The notes beneath the pieces were generated by a model, which saw only the letters and a list, made by a program, of their open reading frames with translations, did no database searches and was not told where the DNA came from. A program made the translations under genes and the position numbers. Shown here piece after piece: positions 23,265-33,000 of a stretch of 64,000 nt of DNA (position 1 is the first letter of the stretch; each line of letters starts with the position of its first letter). Source of the stretch: Macrolepiota albuminosa. Taxonomy: Eukaryota > Basidiomycota > Agaricomycetes > Agaricales > Agaricaceae. The stretch lies in assembly GCA_027475525.1 (NCBI GenBank), contig JAMWFC010000092.1, positions 558,001-622,000 of the forward strand, written 5' to 3'.

Positions 23265-23922
23265 GAGCAGCAAGCTGCACGTCGCATCAAGGAGGGAAAG
23301 ACAGTATAACGTAAAGAACGGTGTATCCCTTTCTTCGAACAAAATAAAATTAAGTAGAATGAAAATTTCAGTAAGACAAGATTCACAGAAGGCACAGCGG
23401 GACCTTTTAGATAGAACACAAGCATTGCAGATCCACAACTCGTAACGTTGTACCTTAATAGCCGTAACCTCAGAAGGGCAACACACTAGAGATTCACCAA
23501 TGAGAGGACAAAGAAAGAGAGACAGAGGAACATCATAAGGTCTGTCCCTGAACAGTTGAGGATGATAAAACGAAGCCAGAAACGAAGCCAGAAATTAATG
23601 TACCACTGGAGACAGACTACGGGAAGCGTCACGATGACAGGCACAGAAGGTACCAAACAACCGAAGTGCATATACCAAAAAAGACGAAGCCGATAGGAAG
23701 GAAACGAGTTGGGTATGGGATAGGTAAACCAAGATACGTCACGTCATACACAGGAAAACAGTCGAGGCACTCACTGATCACTTCCTGATACTATAAAGAA
23801 TACACAGATAGCACAACAGACTAGAAGGATATCAAGACACAGCAGCAATACAATGTACGTCTAGCCACTGTCCGACAGGTGTATTATACTGACAGAGCCA
23901 CAGTAGATATATCATAACAAAA

Positions 23923-25089
23923 ATGACCTTAGGAGCAGATTACGACACAGAGGCAGCAAGTAAGCAACGTTTACAGACATCTCAACATCAGTAGACTCAT
24001 CACGCAACCAAGAAACTGCGATTGAGAAAGCCATACGCAAAGGAGAAGAAGAAAACGACGTTATGTTGACCAGCGTCGCAAACGTAAGTAACCAAACCGC
24101 ACACCGTATGTCGGACTATCAACATACAAGACATAACAGGAACCAAGATGGGCAGAAGCCATTAAGACAAAAGAAGTAAATAAGCCTCACTCATGGCGAC
24201 TAGTGTACGTCCATGAAGACGGCGATATATCAGACGAGGAGTTGGTTTTCACGGTATACGGAGCCATAAGCGAAAAGGATCTCCTGCCACTGAAAAGAGA
24301 AACACGCATGAGGTGCGTTCAATGAGATCCAACAGAACAGAGTCTAATCACATAAAGCAGCGACTACAGACGACTGAAATACATGAAGCAATACGTGAAG
24401 CTGGACGGCCTAGGAACAAAACATTTCGACGATGCAATGATAGGAGCAACGGAGATTAACAAGCACTTCGAACTTGAATTCTCAGAAGGCCGTCTCGAAT
24501 GCTGGTATAACGCGTTCCTCGGACAGCAAGAAAGATCACTAGACATCGCGAACAGGATATTTACACCGACATGCGATGTAGAGAAGAACGAACAACACAT
24601 TCCCATGGACAGGGAACTAGACCCGTACAATCTCACAGAGAAAATAAGGCAGAAAGGGTTCATGATTACCGAAGACAACGTGGTCCAATTTTCGAAGATG
24701 AAGGTAAATGAAGGGAACAGGACAACGTAAGTACAACACAATAGAGCAACACACAAAACTGAAGGAAACTTAAGATACGAACATTACAAGCCGGAAAGAT
24801 TCCGAGTGGGAGACCTCGTTTCTGTCCAGCTATCTTTCCAGATTGTTAACCTGGCGGGTGGGAAACTCAAAATGCTTCTCGTATTGAGATCCATGACTCT
24901 TATCGAGCACCGGTCTAGCTTCATAAAAGTGAGCGACAAAGCAACACAGTAAACACACTGATAAACACCCCACAGAACGTAGTATCCAACGAAGGGACCA
25001 AGAACAAACTGAAGAGAAAGCTGAGAGACATTTCAGACAAGGGCCAGAACAGAATGGACGTAGACGCATCAGGCAACGGCAACCAATGA
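23923..25089 (+). CDS. Unrecognised 311-aa protein, 6 exons, divergent Helitron neighbour
   Basis: Exons: 23923-23959, 23992-24083, 24140-24312, 24361-24726, 24775-24928, 24976-25089, all in frame. The first intron is only 32 nt, so the 5' end is the weak part of the model; a later start or a different first exon is possible. The protein is charged, with LVYVHEDGDISDEELVF, a long helical centre (KHFDDAMIGATEINKHFEL), and near the end RFRVGDLVSVQLSFQI followed by GGKLKMLLVLRSMTLI, an alternation typical of beta strands. The last exon is basic (KNKLKRKLRD). The VGDLVSVQ-SF...K-LLVLRS pattern reminds me of anonymous proteins abundant in agaricomycete genomes, but I cannot name a family. It is transcribed away from the 614-aa gene, probably from a shared promoter region. 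Confidence 0.68.
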
Positions 25090-25403
25090 TTACATCGATC
25101 AAAAAGCCTTCAATTGCGACCACGACACTCGGATCTCATTCGCTTTGTCACATTGTCAATAACGGCCTCGTTGATCTTTGCCAATCGCATATAGTTTCGA
25201 CTACGATTCACAGACACTTGCTTGGGTCTGACTATATTGTCGTCCTGCTTCCTTCCCTAACGAGTCCACTGGACCCGTATTTTGTTTCTCCCTCATCCAC
25301 CGATCCTTCTCGTTTTAGTCGCTTTTATAGTATTCCCGCATCATCACATTACCAAATACACTGCATTTGCCCGCAAATGTAATATCACAAACAAACAACC
25401 GCG

Positions 25404-25505
25404 AAGGCTTACATAAACCGCAGCTGGAGCGACGGCTTACATAAACCATAGCTGGAGCAACAGCTTACAGAGCAGCAACTTACATAATGTCAACTTACAT
25501 AACCA
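25404..25505 (+). repeat. Array C: three to four ~28-bp units
   Basis: GGCTTACATAAACCGCAGCT-GGAGCGACG and variants, same orientation as array B and opposite to array A. A stray half unit (GACTGCTGGAGCA) is seen at about 25710-25724. Confidence 0.85.
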
Positions 25506-25975
25506 GCGGCCAGGAATTTGTTTCTATTTTCTTTTGACGCGACCCCAACTTGTACATATTTTATTCACTTTCGTACTTCTTCACTTTTGTTGTTCACCAG
25601 TTCATTAGTTCAATAATATTTCATTCCTGCTGACAAGTCGATAGCTACCTATCTAGTGTAAGTAGATTATGTTATCGTAATATAACGATTCATCTATCGA
25701 CGATGTAAACGACTGCTGGAGCAAAGAAATAATGAAACATTCTCACATCCGTCAGAAAACATAACAAATTACATACACAATAAAAATATACAAACAGGAA
25801 ACAAATGAAAATAAATCAAGATAAAGGATAGCAAAACAAACAAATAAAAATAAAAAACACATTCGTATATATAATCCATCGACTTGGTGAAATAAACACA
25901 ATAATGCGCTCAACACAAGAAAATTATATATATGTGTATATAAAGAAAACGCAAGGATTTTTCAACATGAGGATG
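25506..25975. other. AT-rich spacer, no gene
   Basis: Low-complexity A-rich sequence with no open frame of note between array C and the minisatellite. Confidence 0.6.
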
Positions 25976-25978
25976 AAC

Positions 25979-26215
25979 ATAATAGCCGGTAGAGATAGCC
26001 GAAAGGGAGCAAATATCGAGGACATGGCAGTAATAGCCGGTAGAGATAGCCGAAAGGGAGCAAATATCGAGGACATGGCAGTAATAGCCGGTAGTAATAG
26101 CCGGTAAAGATAGCCGAAAGGGAGCAAATATCGAGGACATGGTAGTAATAGCCGGTAGTAATAGCCGGTAAAGATAGCCGAAAGGGAGCAAATATCGAGG
26201 ACATAGCCGGTAGAG
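25979..26215 (+). repeat. Minisatellite, 51-63-bp units
   Basis: Four units of AATAGCCGGTAGAGATAGCC-GAAAGGGAGCAAATATCG-AGGACATGGCAGT. The first two are 51 bp and the third and fourth carry an extra 12-13 bp AATAGCCGGTArt insert. The array ends about 110 bp before the right 2.3-kb duplication. Confidence 0.92.
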
Positions 26216-26322
26216 GAAGAGAACGGCAACTGCCGAGATCACGTGAGGGGCACAAATTTCGAGGACAAAATGCGCGCCAAAGCAGGTAGTAAAACCTCAG
26301 TCTACTAAAGTAGACCTCGGAA

Positions 26323-28626
26323 TTAGATTTTTCAATCATTTTTGTTCTCATTGTTTCACGTTTTCTACATTTGTTTTATATCCAGCATTATTTTTCTTTG
26401 CTTTTTGATCTGGGGAGAAGTAGAAAGAAAAGAGCTCCTTCCGACAATGTTTTTTCTTTTTTTCTCGATAGTTTTGTCATGAATTTTTTTTCTTTTTGGC
26501 ACAATTTTTGGGACTTATATGACATTCTTCCAATGTTGAAAATAGTTAGAGTTCGTGTTGGGCTGGTTCCCCAAAACTTCAAGGGTGCATCCTTAATTTG
26601 AAGTTTGACCCTTTGCGTGTTTCCAGACTTCTTCCTTTCTTCCTTGATCGGGTCGAGTGAGGCCCAAGCACTAGTGAGAGCATGGAGTTTAATTCATAAG
26701 CTCTTTTTCCCCAGAACATTCGGAGAAACCCGAATGAAAACTACACGAGAACCAGCGCTGACATACCAATGCCTTACTACCTACACTTGTCTCTGGGAGT
26801 TCGTCCACGTCTAAAGAAGCAAACAAGTCATAAGGGGGGTTTATCGCGTTATGGGACATGTCATAAAAAGTTTCAGCCACTCAAGTATCTACTGAAGAAC
26901 CGGATGTACATGTGCAAAGCCACAGGAACTCATCATTGACCCAATGCCGGGTGTAATCTAACACTATGCTGGGACAGAGCTGCCAATATCAGATCCGATG
27001 CAATTCCTACTTATACTGCTAGCATCTCTGCGCCCCATCATAGGCTATCGCACCAGCGATTCCTTACCTGTGTCTCTGGTCCTCCTATCAACTACAAAAT
27101 CGATTTACCAGATGTCTCCCCATATTCGTGTTCTCGCTGGAACTGATACAACACTCACTCCCATCACACATCTTGTCAATACCACAAAAGCTTTCTCGCT
27201 CGTTTCTGATCGTTTTGAGGGCCAGGTTGTCGTGTGCATCAAAGGCTTCACCGGCTCCGACAAAGATGCATACGACTACTTTGAACATCCGGAGCGCCAA
27301 GGAATGACCTGGAGTATCCAGGTCCGAGGTGAATTCCGTCTCTTTTCGACATCTGGGACTTGATCAAAGTCGATTATCAGGCAGGTTCCTCGAAAACATC
27401 TCAGCAGACGATGTACTTTTTGGTGGCATCTTTGACCGCCCATTAAAGTTTCCAGAGAGGAGTGAGAAAGTACTAGACTTTCTAAGGTAATTATACACTA
27501 AGGGCGATCAAGTTCAAGCAAATTCTAATACTCCCGAAGTGCAGATCCAAAGGTAGAACACGACCTCGCATCGCAGACGCACCCATGGGTATTGTCACCG
27601 CTCATATCGATGATGCCATACTTTGCGCACAAACGTATTGCTCCCGAGCGCGGCGATGATCCTTTGCAAATGTCGAAAAATTTCCCGGAAAAGGTTCCCA
27701 TCTCTGATGACACCTCCCAGCTTCATCTTGCACGCATAGGTGCTCTATTATCCGGCACGGGAAATTCAGAATACGGTCCTGCATTCCAACGTCGTGCGTA
27801 TTTTGCTACTGCGGAACATCGTAAGGAGATTATGTTCGGGCCAAAGGTTTGTTTTCTTCACTTTCCCGTCAGTCTTCATCACGATTAAGGGTGTACAGGA
27901 TATTTTAACGACTGACATCTCCAATGGCTTTTTGGACTTTGACCCCTCGTTGACGCTTCGTCTTCGTGTTCCTGGTGGTCTATCTTTTGATCTAACACAG
28001 GGATTTGATGGGCAGCCGGCTCGGTTCGTGTGCTGCAAGCGTAAGTCCGCACGCGGCCCTGGTTCGGACGATGGTGGATTACCATGGGGACAGGTGTTCT
28101 GGACCGTGGTTGTTGATGTGGTTGAGGATTAGGTGGCTCCACGACCTTTGATTTCATTTGGACTACATTTCAACTTTTTTCAGTTACAGAATAGGTCTCG
28201 GAGGACATGAAGAGATTCGAGTGCGAGCAAAGGAGGTATCGGTTCTGAATTATGAAAACCCCAAACCTGACACATAGTACAATCGTTTTGACAATTATGA
28301 TCACAAAGTCTCGTTTATGCTTGTCTCAGAGATCGTGATGGATATTTTCATCAAGAGTGCTCAGAATGATGGCGCTCCAGATGCTGGGGAAAAACCATCA
28401 CACCACTACATTGGTCGCAAATATCGTCACAAACGAGATACAACCGGTTGTCGTGACCGTTCCATCCTAAACCAACTTGTCCTCGGCTGGAGAAAGATCG
28501 AACTTGGGTAGAAACTCGTGCTGCTAGGACTGAAATAGAGTACTATGTTTAAATACTCGGATGTATACAGCGGGGTGTATTGACAAAGGCAGGTTAGAAA
28601 GATACAACAAAATACAATGATCAAAG
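26323..28626 (+). repeat. Right copy of the 2.3-kb direct duplication
   Basis: Partner of 2289-4600. Both edges are sharp: ttagatttttcaatca at the left and caatgatcaaag at the right. Next to it lie SPC1 and the kinase, a normal-looking host gene block, so this may be the original copy. Confidence 0.9.
27112..28132 (+). CDS. DUF1769-family protein, right copy
   Basis: Exons 27112-27328, 27381-27486, 27540-27846, 27890-28132, giving 290 aa. Intron positions and most sequence equal those of the left copy. Differences include FGGIFDRPLKF against FGSTFDRQLKF, ADPKVEHDLAS against NLDPTVGHDLTS after exon 2, and RLRVPGG against RLPGG (6-bp indel). The right copy keeps the residues I expect for the family at several of these places (FDRPL, EHDL). 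The third exon starts after a different AG than a casual reading suggests: the acceptor CCGAAG at 27539 keeps frame, whereas the next AG does not. Confidence 0.83.
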
Positions 28627-28804
28627 GCTGTCAAAAAGGAGTAAACCAAATAAATCCGAAACCCGACATCCCTTGTCAAGTACACGTCAGTCCAAGGAGT
28701 GTCTCCTTGACAATTACGCTTGGCTATCAACGTTATATCAACCTTGAAACGAGAGAACGAGACTCAAGACCAGTACCATCAGAAGGGGCAAGAAAAATCC
28801 AGTA

Positions 28805-29266
28805 ATGTCAGGACTCACGACGTATGTGCAGCGAATGACGGAGGGTCGAATCGTGCGTAACCGTCGTTTCTCGATTTTATGGGTGTGAGACGTGGGAGTG
28901 TTCACGACGTGATAGGATTTTCACGGGCAGGTACTTGTAGAGCTCATCTCGCGGATTGTGCTCATTGCGAGCGCGGTACGTATCACCAGCCTCGATTTCG
29001 AAATAGACGATGGGTGTTAAATGACTCGGGCTCTCCTCGTTGATAGATAACTGGATTCATTCTGGGCTTTGCTGCGCAATCCCTTGCACTCACGTTTATC
29101 TTCTTCGGCGGGGCGACAGTGGTGCTTGCCTTGGTGCGTGATTTGGATTAACTGCCTAATAATTGCTGATTCTCTGTGCTAGGTGGTATTACCTGCTTGG
29201 CCCATGTACAATTCCCACCCTGTGGAATGGCTTCCCCCAGTAGAGACCAAGGAGAAGGGGAAATGA
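28805..29266 (+). CDS. SPC1: Signal peptidase complex subunit 1 (SPC12/SPCS1-like), 92 aa
   Basis: Four short exons, 28805-28852, 28916-28975, 29047-29133 and 29183-29266, all in frame, make a protein of the usual length for this family. It begins MSGLTTYVQRMTEGRIDF, then DFHGQVLVE. Two membrane spans follow, IVLIASAITGFILGFAAQSL and LTFIFFGGATVVLALVVL, separated by a short loop, and then PAWPMYNSHPVEWLPP. The DF-GQ start and WPMYN-HPV-WLP end are hallmarks of the SPC12 family. It is a small ER membrane subunit of the signal peptidase complex. The exons are 48-87 nt, so single-frame ORF scans miss it. Confidence 0.9.
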
Positions 29267-30039
29267 GCAAATGACGAAATCACTCCAGAGTATCGCTTGT
29301 AAATTATTACTGCCCAAACTGTTACGAGGGGCGTTGCTATGTTGCAATTCATCATTAGTGCGCACTATGGTAACCGTCGCGTGTTCTCAAGACAAGCTAT
29401 CTTCATAGAAGCTGGCACATTAGGAGGCTTCCTGAGGTGTTATGGAAGGTCATCCAGAATGTAGGTACATGACAATCCAAACATCAACGTCAACACTCAC
29501 GTTCACCAAAGACATGCATATGTACGCTTGCTTATATTCACGTAAGAAAAAAAAACCCAAAGAAAACGCGAGACAGGTAAGTAAATGAGAGGAAACGAGA
29601 AAAAGAGTTAAACCCATAAATATGTAACAATGAGAAACGAGGAGAGGAGGGAGGAGAAAATGGCGAAATGGAATGAAAATGACAAAGACCGGCGATAGTA
29701 GTCACGAGGGGGTGAGGTAGAAAGCATTAGCAGAAAGCGCATGGAGATGGCCAGACTGAGCAGCTGGGGAAAGTTAACGAGCGAGCTAGTAGCGTAAAAA
29801 CAGTAAGAGGGTAAAGGGTAAAGGGCATGCACGCACACACGCAAAGCAGAGGGTCAAAGAGGAACTAGTAGGTAGGAGGTAGGAGAGGAGTAGGTTGAAA
29901 ATCAATACTAAAGGTAGAAAAAAAGGGGGGGAAGAAAACCACGTCGTTATCTCATTCTTTCAATTCACGAATCCCATTCCATCATCCCCAACATCGAAGA
30001 GGAGGGGGAAAAAGAAAGAAAACTTAAAAAAGAAAAAAA
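29267..30039. other. Intergenic, convergent 3' ends of SPC1 and KIN1-type kinase
   Basis: No gene supported. The stretch 29560-30030 is purine-rich on the plus strand (runs of GAGG, AAGAAAG). It probably contains both 3' UTRs. Confidence 0.5.
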
Positions 30040-33000
30040 TCACAATTTTAGTTCCGTCAGGACTCTCCGCGCAAGCATCTGGTACTGCCATCCATCTCCA
30101 CTCGCGCGTCTGAACTGGATCCCATGCAACGGCAACCACGGCACCTAGACAAGACAAAAACACGCATCAGAAAGGGGGCGGGGAGGGTGAAAAGACACAA
30201 GAAACCACGAACCTTGACGATATTAATCTCAAACTTGACGCTAAGGGTATTATTCCCCATCGTCTCAAACACCTGTCTATCGACCTCGCCAGTGGGCAAC
30301 GGGCTCGGTGTCCTCGCATTCACAGGCGGCGGCGGCGGTGGCGACGCAGCTCCAAAATCACGCGGTATCGGCGGAAGCACCTTTGTCCTCGACGCCGTCG
30401 AACCCATGAGCTCGCTCGACGGGACCATCGCGATTCCCACCCCGTTCGCATTAGGCGAGGTGGACGGCTGCTGCTGCTGCGGATGCTGAGACACGTCCTT
30501 GGCTGCCGCAGGCAAAACATTAAAAAACGACGAAGACCCGCTCGGCGTCGGCGAAAGCGTCGTCGTCGCTCCACTCGGCCGGCCTTCCCTCTCCTTGTCC
30601 TTGTCCTTGTCCTTGTCCTTGTCTTTCCCAGCCTTGACATCACCCAACCCCACATCCCTCTTCTCCCTCTTCATGCTAAACGAGATCTTGGACGCCTTCT
30701 TCACGATCCCCGGCCGAGTCGTGTTCGACGCGCCAGACAGCGTATGTTGCAGCTGCATATTCGCATTCGCATTCGCATTCGCGCTCGCATTCGCGTTCGC
30801 ATTCGCACTCGTAGCCGCAGTCGCAGTCGCAGTCGCGCTATCGCTCGGAACGACAACAGAGGACAGATCGATAGACGGCACATGTATACACTCGAAACCG
30901 GTCCTCGTCTCGCGGTACTGCACCTGCATTCTATCAAGCACGCGCCTAATATCCGCCTTGATCACAGACGGCGGTTTCGTCGACGTCGTCGCGACACTAC
31001 ACAAAGTCAGTTCCTTCTCGCGCGCACGACGAGCCCCCCCAAAGACGCACCTAAACAGCCCCTTGAGATACACAGGCTTAAACTCCCGCTCCCCATCAGG
31101 ATCAGCATCACCATGCTCGTCCTCCTCCTTCCCTCCTCCGTGTTCATGTCCCTCCCCCTCCTCGTCCTCTTCCCGCTCGCGCTCTCTCACGTCCCCAAAC
31201 AGCCTCTCGCGCGCACTATACCCCGTCGACGGCCTCCGATGGCGTCCCACGGACCCTCCAACGCCCTCCGCACCTCCACCTCCTGCTCCACCTCCTGCTC
31301 CACCGCCACCCGCACCGCCGCCACCGCCACCGCTACCGCCAAGCAGCGCAGCGCCCGTCGAGCTCCTCCGACTATGCCCGTACCTCGCGCCGCCGCCGCC
31401 CCTCCCCGTCGGGTCAAGCACAGTCGCCGCACGACGATGCGCACTCCCCAGCGGCTGCGAAAGCGAATGCGTCACTCCCTTTTCCTTCGGCGGCGGCGGC
31501 GGCTGCATGTTCTCTTTCTCCTTCTCTTTCTCTCTCTCCTTTTCTTTGTCTGTGTCTGTGTCTTTGTCTTTTTCCTTGTCTTGGTCTTTCTCGTCGCCCT
31601 CACCAGCCTTACCCCGCTCGCCCTCCCTCTCCCGCTTACCACCCTCACTCCGCCCACTCACGACACTATCCACATCCACACTCGGCCGCGCAGCCTGCAT
31701 CCCCCGCGACTGCGAATGCGACTGAGACTGCGAATGCGACTGGGACTGGGACTGGGACTGGGACTGAGACTGCAACTGCGACGGGACCGGCGAAGGCGAA
31801 GGCGGCAACGACACCGACACCGACATACTCCCGCGCCTCCCAAGGACTGCAACTGCGACGGGACCGGCGAAGGCGAAGGCGGCAACGACACCGACACCGA
31901 CATACTCCCGCGCCTCCCAAGCGCCCCATACCCATACCTACTCCCGCCCCCAAGTATATTCCCAAACTTCCTCACTAGCGCCGTAGCGAGCGGTGCGGGC
32001 GCAGGCGCCGGCGCATGCTCCTCTCTCTCCTTCGTCTCGCCCTCTTTTTCTTTCTCTTTTTCTTTCTCTTTTTCTTTTTCTTTTTCGGTTTCGATTTCGA
32101 TTTCGCGCTCTTTCTCCTTTGCGTTTTCGTTTTCGCGCTCCCTCTCCCCCTCCCTCTCCTCATCCACCTCATCCACCTCCCGCGCGCCCCCCTTATCCCT
32201 ATCCCTATCCTTCTCCTTCTCCTTATCCCCTCTAAACTTATGCACCTCCAACCCATGCCCATGCCCATGCCCATGTCCAAACATCCCGCCCCACATCGGT
32301 CTCTGGGACATACTATGGCTCCTGCGATGCGTCGTCGCAGGCGGCGCCTGTATCGCTGCGCGCCCTGGCCCGTCCCCGCGTCCCTGTCCCTGTCCTAGCC
32401 CTAGCCCTTGCCCGAGTCCTTGCAGTCCTTGCAGTCCTTGCCCATGAATCGACGGCTGCGCGTGGATAGGCTGCACCGACGAGTGCGCCTCGGACGGCGA
32501 AGCGACGAGCACGCCTGCGTCCCGCGCTCTCGGCTGCGACGCCGCCCCGACACCAACTCCACCCACACCACCGACACCACCAAGTCCAGCACCGACGCCA
32601 ACTCCAACACCACCGACACCGACACCAACTCCAACACCACCACCGACGCCAACGCCAACGCCAGCACCAGGAAACGCAGGCGACGTCGGCGTAGACCCCG
32701 GACTCTCATACGCCCTCGCTGAGAAATGCGTCGTCGCCGGCGCGGGTAACCGCGGTACCTGCATCGAGTAGTCTGCTTTCTCTCGTTCCCTCTCTCGGTC
32801 TGCATCCTTCTCCCTCTCCCTCTCCCTCTCCTTGTGATCACGCACCAACTCCCGCTCCTCCTTCTCCTTCTCCTTCTCCTTCTCCCCAGCAGCAGCCGCA
32901 ACCGCACTGGGAGAAACACCAACACCAACACCATCCACGCCCAAACTCAACTGCGAGCTCGCAAACACACCAGGACCATACACCTTCTCCCTCTCAATCT

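Larger units (their letters stand above)
11900..25505 (-). mobile_element. Helitron-like cassette: Rep/helicase plus two accessory genes
   Basis: The interval holds the Helitron protein (12079-19770, -), a 614-aa gene (20647-23175, -) and a divergent 311-aa gene (23923-25089, +). The same ~28-bp repeat occurs at both outer edges (about 11.90-12.06 kb and 25.40-25.51 kb, opposite orientations) and between helicase and accessory genes (19.88-20.25 kb). I could not fix the true termini: neither a 5' TC nor a 3' hairpin with CTRR was convincingly located, so the limits given are those of the repeat arrays. Confidence 0.6.

Noticed and set aside
2289..28626. The 2.3-kb repeats as LTRs of one giant retroelement
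   Set aside because: They contain a spliced host-type gene, lack TG...CA ends and a target duplication, and no gag or pol lies between them.
30483..32447. Long plus-strand open frames (up to 654 codons) over the kinase linker
   Set aside because: They are antisense to the kinase linker and consist of Arg/Ser/Pro or Phe/Ser/Leu low complexity that mirrors its Glu/Lys/Gly/Ser codons. No domain is visible, and the minus strand carries kinase and KA1 motifs.
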